The notes under the pieces: generated by a model
Told to the model about the DNA's origin: nothing
The model's input: the letters and a program-made list of their open reading frames with translations, nothing else
The model's database searches: none
From: an uncultured Pelagimonas sp.
GTDB lineage: Bacteria > Pseudomonadota > Alphaproteobacteria > Rhodobacterales > Rhodobacteraceae
Direction: 5' to 3'
Assembly: GCA_947497905.1 (NCBI GenBank)
Contig: CANMIH010000011.1
Span: 1 to 64,000 of the forward strand
Length of the DNA stretch: 64,000 bases
Translations under genes and position numbers: made by a program
In this document: in pieces, positions 42,608 through 52,071 of the stretch
Numbering within the stretch: position 1 is the stretch's first letter
How the letters are laid out: every line of letters begins with the position of its first letter

Positions 42608-44212
42608 TCACACCGAACGGGCCGCGATAATTTCATCAAGCCAGCCCAACCTCATCTCAGGTACTGACGACAAAAGTGTTGCGGTGTACTCATCAAAAGG
42701 TGGCGACAGCACTTGCGATTTCGGACCGTACCGCACCAGGTTACCCTGATGCATAACCGCAATCGAATCCGCGATAGCCTTCACGGTGGCCAGATCATGC
42801 GTGATAAACAGGTAGGCTACATCTCTCTCCTTCTGCAGCTTCTCCAGAAGCAAAAGGATATCCTCGGCCACCAATGGATCCAGAGCGCTGGTCACTTCAT
42901 CACAAATGATGACTTTGGGATCTGCGGCAAGCGCACGGGCAATGCACACACGTTGTTTTTGTCCGCCAGATAACTCTGCGGGATAACGATTGGCGAACTC
43001 AATCGGCAGCTCGATTGCCTCTAGAAGTTCATATACACGAGCAGACCGCTCTTGCCCTCGTAGTCCAAAGTAGAATGACAAGGGACGACCGATAATTGCC
43101 TCCACGGTTTGGCGTGGGTTCATGGCCACATCTGCCATTTGATAGATCATCTGAATATCACGCAACTGATCCCGGCTCCGGTCAGATTGCTTGAGGGGCA
43201 AAGCCGCATTCTCAAATGCTACATCGCCCAAACGAGGTGACAAAAGCCCCGTCACGACCCGTGCCAATGTCGATTTCCCCGAGCCAGATTCCCCAACAAT
43301 CGCAAGTGTATGCCCTGGGTCAACGGAAAGAGTGACGTCTTTCAGAATATCGGCTTCACCATATCCTACAGTCACACCCCGCACCTCAAGAACGGGCCCC
43401 TGCCCCGCTGGCGCTTCGGAATGTTGTGTGGTCCGAACTGACAACAACGCCTTGGTGTATTCTTGGGTTGGTGCATAAATGATTTGCTCAACCGAGCCCT
43501 GCTCAACCATTTTCCCATGACGCAAAACCATGATGTCATCGGCTATCTGCGCGACTACAGCCAAGTCATGAGTTACATAGAGTGCAGCTACATTGGTTTG
43601 TTTGATGGCGTTTTTGATCGCCGCCAGTACGCCAATCTGTGTCGTCACATCCAACGCAGTCGTCGGCTCATCAAAAACGATGAGATCAGGTTCAGAACAC
43701 AGGGCCATTGCTGTCATTACACGCTGCAACTGCCCCCCGGACACTTGATGCGGATAGCGAGACCCTATTGTCTCTGGTGACGGCAAACCAAGAGCAGCAA
43801 ACAATTCAATCGCGCGATGGTGTGCCTGTTGTGCGGTCATGAGGCCGTGTTCGAGCGTAGCCTCTACCACCTGATCGATTAATCGATGGGCCGGGTTGAA
43901 CGAGGCCGCGGCAGACTGAGCGACGTAACTAACTTCTTTGCCGCGCAGGGCATTCAGCTCCGAGCGACCTCCCTGTGTGATATCCCTGCCATTCAGAAGA
44001 ACCTGACCTCCACTGATGTGCAATTTGCCCCGGCCATATCCCAAAGTGGACATGCCGATCGTGGATTTCCCGGCGCCAGATTCCCCGATCAAGCCAAGCA
44101 CTTTGCCTTTTTCCAGAGAAAAGGACACATCTTGTACAATGCGAATTGGTGGCTCGGCACCTGCAACTGAGATCTCTAGATTGCGAACATCCAGTAAACT
44201 CGAGTCATACAT
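42608..44212 (-). CDS. Dpp/Opp-type ABC importer ATPase, fused double domain
   Basis: 534 residues: two full ATPase domains in one chain. The first has GESGAGKSTIG, VSGGQLQRVMTAMALC and LIVFDEPTTALD; the second has GESGSGKSTLA, LSGGQKQRVCIARAL and VIICDEVTSALD. Most systems have these as separate DppD and DppF subunits; fusion is common in alphaproteobacteria. The start overlaps the DppC-like gene by eight bases. It energises the peptide importer of 44205-47586. Confidence 0.9.
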   Translation of the reverse strand: MYDSSLLDVRNLEISVAGAEPPIRIVQDVSFSLEKGKVLGLIGESGAGKSTIGMSTLGYGRGKLHISGGQVLLNGRDITQGGRSELNALRGKEVSYVAQSAAASFNPAHRLIDQVVEATLEHGLMTAQQAHHRAIELFAALGLPSPETIGSRYPHQVSGGQLQRVMTAMALCSEPDLIVFDEPTTALDVTTQIGVLAAIKNAIKQTNVAALYVTHDLAVVAQIADDIMVLRHGKMVEQGSVEQIIYAPTQEYTKALLSVRTTQHSEAPAGQGPVLEVRGVTVGYGEADILKDVTLSVDPGHTLAIVGESGSGKSTLARVVTGLLSPRLGDVAFENAALPLKQSDRSRDQLRDIQMIYQMADVAMNPRQTVEAIIGRPLSFYFGLRGQERSARVYELLEAIELPIEFANRYPAELSGGQKQRVCIARALAADPKVIICDEVTSALDPLVAEDILLLLEKLQKERDVAYLFITHDLATVKAIADSIAVMHQGNLVRYGPKSQVLSPPFDEYTATLLSSVPEMRLGWLDEIIAARSV

Positions 44213-45026
44213 TTTGACCTCCTTTCAGGCTTGAGGTGCGTTTGAGTACCCAATCGGCGATCAGATTGACCGAAATAGCCAGAACTGCGATTGCGGCCGC
44301 TGGGATAAGCGCAGCTGGAATACCAAAGACTATCCCGTCCTTGTTTTCCTTAACCATGCCTCCCCAATCCGCTTCAGGTGGCTGGATCCCTAATCCCAGG
44401 AAGGACAACGCAGATAAGAACAACACCATAAAGATGAACCGCAGCCCCAACTCGGCGATTAAGGGAGACAGCGCATTGGGCAGGATTTCTCGGAAAATGA
44501 TCCAAAGCCGCCCTTCTCCCCGCAGGACTGCTGCTTCCACATAGTCCATGACCACAATGTCGTGTCCAACTGAGCGCGTGAGGCGAAACACCCGCGTGCT
44601 ATCCAGGAGCCCCATAACAAGGATCAGTGTTGTCAGGCTTGGCGCAAGGACGGACAAGATCACCAACGCTAAAATCAGCGTCGGAATTGCCATCACCAAA
44701 TCAACCAACCGGGATAACACCTGGTCTATCCAACCTCCGAAGACTGCGGCGGCCAAACCCAAAAATGTTCCCAAGCAAAAGGAAATCATTGTCGCGAGAG
44801 CGGCGATCCAGAGGGTTGTGCGCGCGCCAAACATCAATCGACTAAGCAGATCGCGGCCCAATGTATCGGTGCCAAGTAGATGCGTGGTGGACATCGGCTC
44901 CCATACCTCGCCGACAATCTCGGACATTGAGTATGGGGCGATCCAGGGTGCCAAAACCGCTACGCCAACAATAGTTACTGTGACTGCAATGCCAAAAAGG
45001 GCACTCAGAGGGATAGAGAGTTTCAT
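44205..45026 (-). CDS. Dpp/Opp-type ABC importer permease, DppC-like
   Basis: 273 residues with about five or six membrane segments. LLGTDTLGRDLLSRLMFGART is the periplasmic signature of DppC/OppC proteins, and the EAA loop reads EAAVLRGEGRLWIIFREILPN-like (EAAVLRGEGRLWIIF). It lies 10 bases after the DppB-like gene. Confidence 0.9.
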   Translation of the reverse strand: MKLSIPLSALFGIAVTVTIVGVAVLAPWIAPYSMSEIVGEVWEPMSTTHLLGTDTLGRDLLSRLMFGARTTLWIAALATMISFCLGTFLGLAAAVFGGWIDQVLSRLVDLVMAIPTLILALVILSVLAPSLTTLILVMGLLDSTRVFRLTRSVGHDIVVMDYVEAAVLRGEGRLWIIFREILPNALSPLIAELGLRFIFMVLFLSALSFLGLGIQPPEADWGGMVKENKDGIVFGIPAALIPAAAIAVLAISVNLIADWVLKRTSSLKGGQNV

Positions 45027-45036
45027 TGCTCTGGTC

Positions 45037-45996
45037 TCATTTTGGATGACGCAAACGTGGGTTGCTCAAAAGGGCGGTGATATCTGCGATCAGGTTCAAC
45101 CCGATAAAGATCACCGCAAAAATCAGGCCAGCGGCTTGAACCACCGGCACATCTCGTTTGGCGACATGATCAACAAGATATTGTCCCAGACCGGGGTAAA
45201 CAAAGATCACCTCAATCACGACGACGCCCACAATCAGATAGGCCATATTGAGCATCACAACGTTTACAATCGGGGCAATGGCATTGGGCAAGGCATGCCG
45301 GTAGATCACTTTAAAAGACGAAAGACCCTTAAGTTCAGCGGTTTCGATGAAGGGGCTTTCCATGACATTCAGCACAGCGGCTCGGGTCATGCGCATCATA
45401 TGTGCAAGCACAACAAGCGTGAGGGCGAATGCAGGCAACGCAACGGCATGCAATCTGGCTAGAAATCCCATCCCGTCATAAACGGACGCAACTGAGGGGA
45501 ATGCTGGAAATTTGACCGCGAAAAACAACATCAGAAGATAACCGATGAAAAACTCTGGCAGCGAGATCGACGTCAATGTCGCTGCAGAAATCACTTTATC
45601 CGGCCATCTGTCACGATATCGAACCGCTACCAGACCAAGGAATATTGCCAAAGGTACGGACATTATCGCCGCCACTGCAGCAAGAAAGAGCGTGTTCCCG
45701 AAGCGGCTTATAAGAGACTCCGCGATATCGCGTCCGTTCGTCAACGCCACCCCTAGATCACCTTGAAGAAGACCACCAAGCCAGCTGAGATAGCGGCTTA
45801 ATGCCGGCTCGTTCAAACCCATTTTTTCTCGCAGGTTTGCCAACGCCTCAGGGGTCGCTGTTTGCCCCAGAATGTTCTGTGCTACGTCTCCCGGAAGGAT
45901 CTCTGTGCCAACAAAGATCACAACCGAAACAGCAAACAGGATCAGCAAGCTCAGCGCAACGCGCTGAGCTATCATTTTTGCAAGACCTGTCGCCAT
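45037..45996 (-). CDS. Dpp/Opp-type ABC importer permease, DppB-like
   Basis: 319 residues with six membrane segments. The long periplasmic loop after the first segment (GDVAQNILGQTATPEALANL, then GLNEPALSRYLSWLGGLL) and the EAA-type loop ETAELKGLSSFKVIYRHALPN-like (AELKGLSSFKVIYRHALPN) match DppB/OppB. It starts three bases after the binding-protein stop, so translation is coupled. Confidence 0.9.
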   Translation of the reverse strand: MATGLAKMIAQRVALSLLILFAVSVVIFVGTEILPGDVAQNILGQTATPEALANLREKMGLNEPALSRYLSWLGGLLQGDLGVALTNGRDIAESLISRFGNTLFLAAVAAIMSVPLAIFLGLVAVRYRDRWPDKVISAATLTSISLPEFFIGYLLMLFFAVKFPAFPSVASVYDGMGFLARLHAVALPAFALTLVVLAHMMRMTRAAVLNVMESPFIETAELKGLSSFKVIYRHALPNAIAPIVNVVMLNMAYLIVGVVVIEVIFVYPGLGQYLVDHVAKRDVPVVQAAGLIFAVIFIGLNLIADITALLSNPRLRHPK

Positions 45997-45999
45997 GGA

Positions 46000-47586
46000 T
46001 CAGGCTTTCAGCCAACACTTAATGGTGGCAAAGCCGTTCATCATGTTTTGGCCCGGATCGTCATACCAGCCCTCTACCTTGTCGGTGGTACCCTCAACCC
46101 AGTTCGCAAACATCGGGCAAAGCAACCCGCCTTCGTCACGAACCTTCACACCCATCTCACGGTAAATCGCTTTTCGGCTCGTCTGATCGGTTTCAGAGCG
46201 GGCTTGAAGCAGCTGAGCGTCAAAACTGTCATCAAAGAACCGGGTATCGTTCCAGTCGGCGCTGGTTAGGTAGGCTGTGGAGTACATACCGTCTTGCGTG
46301 GGCCGTCCGCCCCAATACGAGGTGCAGAATGGTTGTTTGTTCCACACTTCCGACCAATACCCATCGTTAGGCTCACGCTTGATCTCGATCTGGATACCAG
46401 CCGCTGCGGCAGATTGCTGGAACAGCTGAGCGGCATCTATGGCACCTGGGAAAGACGTATCGGCGGTGCGCAGGACAACAGGCCCATCGTGGCCCGAAGC
46501 TTTGAAATGCGCTGCCGCTTTTTCTGGATCGTACATGCGCTGTTCAATGTCGTCCGAAAACAGAGGGTAAGCGCCATTGATCGGCATGTCATTACCCAAC
46601 GACCCATGGCCAAACAGGATTTTGTCAACCATCTGCTGACGGTCCATCGCATATTTCAGCGCAAGACGCAGATCGTTGTTGTCAAACGGAGCCGTGTTGC
46701 AATGCATCAAAAATGCATAGTGGCTGCGACCACCAGCGGAGTGCACAGTTATACTAGGATGACGTTCAACCAAGCCCGCCACCTTTGGCGGGATGCGGTT
46801 GACCATATGAACCTGGCCAGATTGGAGGGCTGCGACACGAGCAGTATCATCCGAGATGATCAACATTTCGATCGCATCGGCATGACCTCGGGTATCGTCC
46901 CAATAGTCTGCAAATTTTTCAAATGTATACCGAACTCCATGGTCCGCAGTGACCACTTTGTAGGGCCCGGTTCCCACGCCTGCGTCTGGCGCGTCTAAGC
47001 CACCACGGGGTTGGATCGCCAGATGATAATCCGACATGATATAGGGGAGATCGGCGTTACCCTCTTTCAAGGTGACAATGACTTTCCCACCTTGGTCTTC
47101 GATGGTCTCTACTGCGCGCAGCTGACCCAAAGCACCAGATTGCGATTCATCGCCTGCGTGACGCCGAAGTGTAGCAACGACATCTGCTGCGCTCAGTGCA
47201 TCACCGTTGTGAAAACGAACGCCTTCTCGGATGGTAAAAGTCCAGACTTTCGCGTCTTCCGAAGCTTCAACAGCTGTTGCCAAACGCATTTCCAGGCTGC
47301 CATCCGCGGCAACTTCGACAAGGGTGTCGCCGAAATGCTTGACCACCATAAATGTGGTTTCGTTCGAGGCCAAAGCCGGATCAAGGCTGTCGGTGGATTG
47401 CCCGCCAGACATCGCGATCTTTAGCGTCCCGCCCTTCTGCGGTGTAGCAGCCTTTGCCTGTGAACCAAGCAAAGTACCGGCCAGTGCAGTGGTAGCTCCT
47501 AAAGCAAATGCACGTCCCATAAAGGCACGGCGATCCATTTGACCAGAAACTGTCAGCCCTGCCAGATGTTTGAGTTCGTTGTTCAT
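46000..47586 (-). CDS. Dpp/Opp-type periplasmic binding protein
   Basis: 528 residues. A twin-arginine signal (DRRAFMGRAFALG, ending near AKAA at 47) begins about 18 residues in. The mature part has the family-5 solute-binding features, including SLDPALASNETTFMVVKHFG, VWTFTIREGVRFHNGDALSA and AAGIQIEIKREPNDG. It would bring peptides or other oligomeric compounds to the permease. It lies 42 bases downstream of the CocE-type hydrolase gene and forms the head of the importer genes. Cargo could be a peptide, an amide or an opine-like compound. Confidence 0.88.
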   Translation of the reverse strand: MNNELKHLAGLTVSGQMDRRAFMGRAFALGATTALAGTLLGSQAKAATPQKGGTLKIAMSGGQSTDSLDPALASNETTFMVVKHFGDTLVEVAADGSLEMRLATAVEASEDAKVWTFTIREGVRFHNGDALSAADVVATLRRHAGDESQSGALGQLRAVETIEDQGGKVIVTLKEGNADLPYIMSDYHLAIQPRGGLDAPDAGVGTGPYKVVTADHGVRYTFEKFADYWDDTRGHADAIEMLIISDDTARVAALQSGQVHMVNRIPPKVAGLVERHPSITVHSAGGRSHYAFLMHCNTAPFDNNDLRLALKYAMDRQQMVDKILFGHGSLGNDMPINGAYPLFSDDIEQRMYDPEKAAAHFKASGHDGPVVLRTADTSFPGAIDAAQLFQQSAAAAGIQIEIKREPNDGYWSEVWNKQPFCTSYWGGRPTQDGMYSTAYLTSADWNDTRFFDDSFDAQLLQARSETDQTSRKAIYREMGVKVRDEGGLLCPMFANWVEGTTDKVEGWYDDPGQNMMNGFATIKCWLKA

Positions 47587-47628
47587 TGATTTCCTCCCTG
47601 TTCACGCGAATGGTTGGTGATTTTTGGT

Positions 47629-49620
47629 TCAGCGATCGATGCTGTCTTGAAAATTCTTCTCGAAGATCAGAGTGTCACCGTCCCAAGCCTCGAGTTTTTG
47701 CTGGATAAAGAACTGATCTTCTTGGCCCCACATACGAGTGACCACACGGCTGCGCACAGCAAATTCTCCCTCTCGAGCAAGTCCCCGGTTCCAGACAATT
47801 TCGACATGCGCCGAGGCGGGATTATCGCGCTCAATTTCCCAGGTTTCCGTCATGTCGCTGTCAGAGATCAGGCCGTTCTCAAGATCTTCCCGTCGGCCAT
47901 GATCACCTGTTAGCTTCAAGGTGATCCGACCGGAGTTTTGATCTTCATTTCGTGTTTTTGCTTCCGTTGCCGCGCGAAGTACCCTGTACGCGCGCTCTTC
48001 GACATCGATGGGGGCATCGAATTGGGGTTCGAACGCTTGATCGGGGCTTTGATGCATTGGCAATTCAAGTAGGCCTGCACTCAACGTCAGTTTGAAGCTT
48101 CGCCCCTCAGGCCAACAGTAGGGCCAATAGCTGTTCGAAATTGCGACCCTTAAGCGGTGCCCCTTGGGTAGACGGTAAGCTGTCTGGTCCAACGTTACTT
48201 CAACATCGTAGAGCTGCCCAGGCTCCAAATCGCCCTTGCGATCAAACCCGTAGCGATGACGCAGGTTCAGCAAACCAAAGCTGATAAACCCGGAAGTTCC
48301 ATCAGGTGCGACATCACAGAGCCGCACAATCATTTGGGCCCGGGGCATGTCGGATGCCACCGTTATGCGCACTTTTGGTGCACCAAGAATTACCCTGTCT
48401 GATGTGACGGGCGAGCTGTCAAAACAGGCTGAAAGTGCATCGTCGTGGCTTTGTTCATCCGGTAATTCCCCGGGCCCAAACCCGAATGGAAAATATTCGC
48501 CACAAGCTCGACCACACGCCAGATCAGCTGTGGTTTGCGTCCGAAATGGTTCAGCGGTGCCTAAGGTGCCATTTCCAAAATGAAAAACCTCGGACTTGAC
48601 CGAGGACGATGGCCATTCAGCTTCTCCCACCCAGCGTCCAGGACGATAACTCAGCCCGGCGTCAGGTGTCACACTATCCATGACATAGGCACTATAGGCA
48701 GGATCTTTATCGACGCCACGGTCAATTCCCTTCAACCAATGGTCCCACCACCGAACAGCAAGATTCAGATAGTCAATGGACGGCCCAACGGTACTGATAT
48801 GAGGATACTTGTGGCTCCACGGCCCTACGATCCCTTTAACAGGCGATTGAAGGTTTTCAACCAGATGGGCCATCGTGTTGCGATACCCATCGTGCAACCC
48901 TCCTAGCGCCAAAACAGGTGCTTGAATTGCAGAGTAATCCTCGCAAACTGAGCCATGTTGCCAGTAGGCATCGCGATCCGCGTGCCCCTGCCAAACTTGG
49001 CCAAGAAACGGTGTATTCTGCAGACGATCGATCCAGACCTCGCGCCAGGTTTCACCAACCAAGGCCGGGTCTGGCGGCATTGAGAACCATGACATCGACG
49101 TGGCGGCCCAACCGATGTTCTCTCCCACCTGGATACCACCTTTATAGTGGATATCATCAGCGTACCGGTCGACCGTCGATCCAATGGTGATGACAGCTTT
49201 CAAAGGTTTGGGTGCCAACGCCGCGATTTGTAGCCCGTTGAAGCCACCCCAGGAAATACCCTGGATCCCGACGTTTCCATCACACCAAGGTTGTGCAGCA
49301 ATCCAATTGATCACCTCGACACCGTCAGCGAGTTCTTCCGAAGAGTACTCGTCGTCAAACAGTCCTTCGCTCTCACCACATCCCCTGCGGTCCACGCGCA
49401 AGCTAACGTAACCGTTCTGAGCGAAATGCAGATGCATTGCGTGATCTCTGGCCGCCGTGCCATCAGACTTGCGATAAGGCAGGTACTCCAAAATAGCCGG
49501 CATAGGAGCAGTTGCGGCACTCTCCGGCATCCACACCTTGGCTGAAAGTTGCACCCCATCAGACAGCGCAATCTTCATATGTGGATCAATGGATATCCCA
49601 GAGGTTCCAGGTTGTGACAC
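47629..49620 (-). CDS. CocE/NonD-type alpha/beta hydrolase (X-Pro peptidase-like)
   Basis: 663 residues, starting at GTG 49620 with AAGGAC before it. The N-terminal alpha/beta hydrolase domain has LRVDRRGCGESEG (oxyanion region) and the nucleophile Ser in GISWGGFNG (about 135). A lid domain follows, and the C-terminal third is the jelly-roll PepX_C domain. The group contains cocaine esterase, glutaryl-7-ACA acylase and X-Pro dipeptidyl peptidase. No signal peptide. Placed before a peptide importer, it probably cleaves an imported peptide- or acyl-amide-like compound in the cytosol. Confidence 0.88.
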   Translation of the reverse strand: MSQPGTSGISIDPHMKIALSDGVQLSAKVWMPESAATAPMPAILEYLPYRKSDGTAARDHAMHLHFAQNGYVSLRVDRRGCGESEGLFDDEYSSEELADGVEVINWIAAQPWCDGNVGIQGISWGGFNGLQIAALAPKPLKAVITIGSTVDRYADDIHYKGGIQVGENIGWAATSMSWFSMPPDPALVGETWREVWIDRLQNTPFLGQVWQGHADRDAYWQHGSVCEDYSAIQAPVLALGGLHDGYRNTMAHLVENLQSPVKGIVGPWSHKYPHISTVGPSIDYLNLAVRWWDHWLKGIDRGVDKDPAYSAYVMDSVTPDAGLSYRPGRWVGEAEWPSSSVKSEVFHFGNGTLGTAEPFRTQTTADLACGRACGEYFPFGFGPGELPDEQSHDDALSACFDSSPVTSDRVILGAPKVRITVASDMPRAQMIVRLCDVAPDGTSGFISFGLLNLRHRYGFDRKGDLEPGQLYDVEVTLDQTAYRLPKGHRLRVAISNSYWPYCWPEGRSFKLTLSAGLLELPMHQSPDQAFEPQFDAPIDVEERAYRVLRAATEAKTRNEDQNSGRITLKLTGDHGRREDLENGLISDSDMTETWEIERDNPASAHVEIVWNRGLAREGEFAVRSRVVTRMWGQEDQFFIQQKLEAWDGDTLIFEKNFQDSIDR

Positions 49621-49672
49621 GTGAGAGTCCTTTCATTGCCATTAAAGGCAGATGAACCTCCCAAAAAGGTGT

Positions 49673-49726
49673 TTGACAATTACGCAAATTTTCTCTTTTT
49701 TACGCTAAATTACGCGTAAACGTAAA
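49673..49726. promoter_or_regulatory. Operator-like repeat in divergent promoter region
   Basis: TTACGC occurs at 49680-49685, TTTTACGC at about 49697-49704, a perfect palindrome TTACGCGTAA at 49710-49719 and CGTAAA directly after it. A TTGACA box lies at 49673-49678. The 142-base gap is between the leftward hydrolase and the rightward XRE regulator, so these repeats are good candidates for the binding site of that regulator. Confidence 0.6.
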
Positions 49727-49762
49727 ACCTAGCGCAAAACTAAGCAGGACACTGGGTGCGAA

Positions 49763-50536
49763 ATGTCAAATTTTTCTACGAACCTAAGAGAGTTGTGTAG
49801 AACGCGTCGCTCGGTTTCATCTGTTTGCCGAGATATTGGGCTCAATCGTCAGCAATTTGAGCGGTACCTTCAGGGGCAGTCTCAACCATCAAGCCACAAC
49901 ACATATTTGATTTGTCAGTACTTTGGGGTCGAAGAGGCCAGCTTGTTTCTCCCCCCTCGGGAGTTTAACGCACGTGTCTCACAACTCTCCGCAGATCTCA
50001 CTGTGCCAGGGGTGTTCCAAGAATTATTTCCTGGCAATCTCAACGTGTTGCGAAATTATGTAGGCCTCTATCATACCTACTTCATCAACATCACTTGGCC
50101 ATCTCTAATCCAATGCGGACTATGTCTGGTGCGAGAGGAAAACAACCTAATCCGAACTCGCTATTTAGGACGTGCTCAGGACCCATCATCTCGTCAGACG
50201 TACCGATCACGCTTTCACGGTATGATGTCCTTTCAGGGTGACGCCATTTTTGTTCTGGAACGTGGAAGCGGTGCAGCAGACGCCATGGCGCAAACGATCC
50301 TGACCCCTTCTGAAGCCCACCGATCCACTTACGTGACAGGCTTGACCATGGCCATGGCTTGGCGTCCTTATCGAACCCCATTCTCTTCTCGCGTAATCTG
50401 GAAAAAGCAAAAAAATACATACGATTACCGAGATGCGGCCCGAAAATGCGGACTGTATCGACCTAATAGCATGTCGCTCGATCCTGTTGTCCGAAGCTTT
50501 TTCGAACATCCTGGCGAAGGCATTCTCCGGCTTTGA
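49763..50536 (+). CDS. XRE-type helix-turn-helix regulator
   Basis: 257 residues. The first 65 form a Cro/C1-type DNA-binding domain (LRELCRTRRSVSSVCRDIGL, NRQQFERYLQGQSQPSSHN). The remaining 190 residues have no family I recognise, with a YHTYFINITWPSLIQCGL segment and several Cys and His. This two-part form suits a ligand- or signal-responsive regulator. It is divergent from the CocE-type hydrolase and peptide-importer operon, which it probably controls through the repeats at 49680-49726. The ribosome site is weak (AGGA, 15 bases away). Confidence 0.8.
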   Translation: MSNFSTNLRELCRTRRSVSSVCRDIGLNRQQFERYLQGQSQPSSHNTYLICQYFGVEEASLFLPPREFNARVSQLSADLTVPGVFQELFPGNLNVLRNYVGLYHTYFINITWPSLIQCGLCLVREENNLIRTRYLGRAQDPSSRQTYRSRFHGMMSFQGDAIFVLERGSGAADAMAQTILTPSEAHRSTYVTGLTMAMAWRPYRTPFSSRVIWKKQKNTYDYRDAARKCGLYRPNSMSLDPVVRSFFEHPGEGILRL

Positions 50537-51008
50537 TTTGATGAAATCCGGACAGACAGATAGACTGTCTCTTCAAGCTCCGGAACCAAGAGCTCGTCTA
50601 CCCTCTGCTTCTCGGCTGAAGCTCATGTGCCTTCGGATTTCTCACGTGGCAGAGGTTTCTGAATTTGACTTTGCAGGACGAATGCGCGCTCTTTGATTTG
50701 ACCTGCTGCCAGTACATCGACGACTTTCATCGTCACCAGATCACTGCCGCACAGCGGGCGGTTCGATGTCTGCGAATGGGTCACGATGGGTCTTGATAAC
50801 AGGTTGCGGCCTTTGCCAGGGTTTGGCGTGTCGATTGACATCGCGCCGAGCTGCCAACCGGGCGTGGCACCTATGTATCATCAGTTGTTAAACACGGCGA
50901 AGCATTCCAGGTTGGTGGGAGGGAAGACTGGGCAAATATCGTCGATATGCGGGCCAAGCCCATACGAAATGGTCTCATGCCCCAGCGTTCATGGTGCGCG
51001 CTTCACCG
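50537..51008. other. Gap between convergent genes, with a gene remnant
   Basis: 472 bases without an intact gene. A minus-strand fragment (50623-50880) is listed separately. The rest of the stretch shows a second short protein-like minus-strand piece in a different frame near 50890-50985 (GPHIDDICPVFPPTNLECF), consistent with one decayed gene that has suffered frameshifts and stops. Confidence 0.45.
50623..50880 (-). pseudogene. Fragment, possibly of a class III aminotransferase
   Basis: An open minus-strand frame of about 85 codons gives a protein-like segment including GKGRNLLSRPIVTHSQTSNR and DLVTMKVVDVLAAGQIKERA. The second part can be laid onto the C-terminal region of class III aminotransferases (HTYSGHP...AAL-VLDVL...L-ERA), but key residues are absent and the match is weak. 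There is a stop shortly upstream, so it cannot be a full gene. Confidence 0.3.
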
Positions 51009-51923
51009 CTAGAATAAGCTGTTTACACCTTCCAACGCGGACCGCAGCAACTTAGAAAATTCATCTGCCAAAACTGAAGGAGGCCGATGTGCAGGTTGCA
51101 TGATAGAGATTTCAAGCGCGACACCGGGACGAAACGGGCGAAATACAACCGGCCTAGGTTCGGGCTGCATGTTCAAATATCCAGCTGCCGTTATTGGGTC
51201 ACAGACACAATAGCACAGGTTCTTAGCAACCAGTGTCAGCGCGGGGTGAAAGGTTCTAAGCTCGAACCGGTGTTCAAACTGCGCTTGTTGCTGTTTAAAC
51301 ACGCGCAATGTTGCGATTAGGTTCGGATGTCCGTCTTGCAGGGCCGCCATCGGTTTGCCCGACAGGTGGCGCGCCTCGATCCCCTCCAGATCTGCCAGCG
51401 GGTCTCCTTCTGGGATCGCGCAAACGCACATCATCTGGAAATCAACAGTTTCAATCGCAGCTGACGGCTTTGGCGTTTCACCTAGCCCGATGTCATATTG
51501 CTGCGAGGCCACCCATTCTTCGATCACCGGTGAGGCGCGCATCATCAGCGAGGCGCGCACCTCAGGCTTGTCCTGCAGAAAATCCCCAAGCAGCTGCGGC
51601 ATCAGCAGGCTGGCGGCGGCGGGCATGCAGGCGATGTTCAGTCGTCCCTTCGCCAGCGCCCCGATTTCGCGCATCGTGCGGGTCGACAACGCCAGCCGTT
51701 CAAGGATCGCGTCCGCCTCTCCCAAGAAGTACTGCGCCTCGGGTGTGGGGGCCATTTTCCCGCGCTGACGACGGAACAATGCGATGCCTAATTCCGACTC
51801 GAGATTGGCGATCAAGGCCGAGACCGCGGGCTGGGTTCGTCCCAAAATCCGCGCGGCATCTGACACGGAACCGGTCCGCATCACCTCGCGAAAGGCCTGT
51901 AACTGGCGAAAGCTGAGGTTCAT
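51009..51923 (-). CDS. LysR-family regulator
   Basis: 304 residues. The helix-turn-helix is in residues 1-60 (LSFRQLQAFREVMRTGSVSD, RTQPAVSALIANLESELGI). The remainder is the effector domain. It belongs to the general LysR type, near the NocR/OccR-like opine regulators by the FRQLQAFREVMRTGSV start; this is a pattern match. It is divergent from the TRAP-transporter and amine-oxidase operon (148-base gap), which it most likely controls. Confidence 0.88.
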   Translation of the reverse strand: MNLSFRQLQAFREVMRTGSVSDAARILGRTQPAVSALIANLESELGIALFRRQRGKMAPTPEAQYFLGEADAILERLALSTRTMREIGALAKGRLNIACMPAAASLLMPQLLGDFLQDKPEVRASLMMRASPVIEEWVASQQYDIGLGETPKPSAAIETVDFQMMCVCAIPEGDPLADLEGIEARHLSGKPMAALQDGHPNLIATLRVFKQQQAQFEHRFELRTFHPALTLVAKNLCYCVCDPITAAGYLNMQPEPRPVVFRPFRPGVALEISIMQPAHRPPSVLADEFSKLLRSALEGVNSLF

Positions 51924-52071
51924 GGCGCGTTGATTTCCCTTTCCTTTTCACCAACTCATAAAGCAACCCTATTCATTAATCAATTTAATCGCTTTGACTT
52001 AATACCCCACTCCCGCAAGTTTGCCTGCCACGAAATGCCGCTCGCGCATTTGCCCAGAAAGGGAGGGGAAA

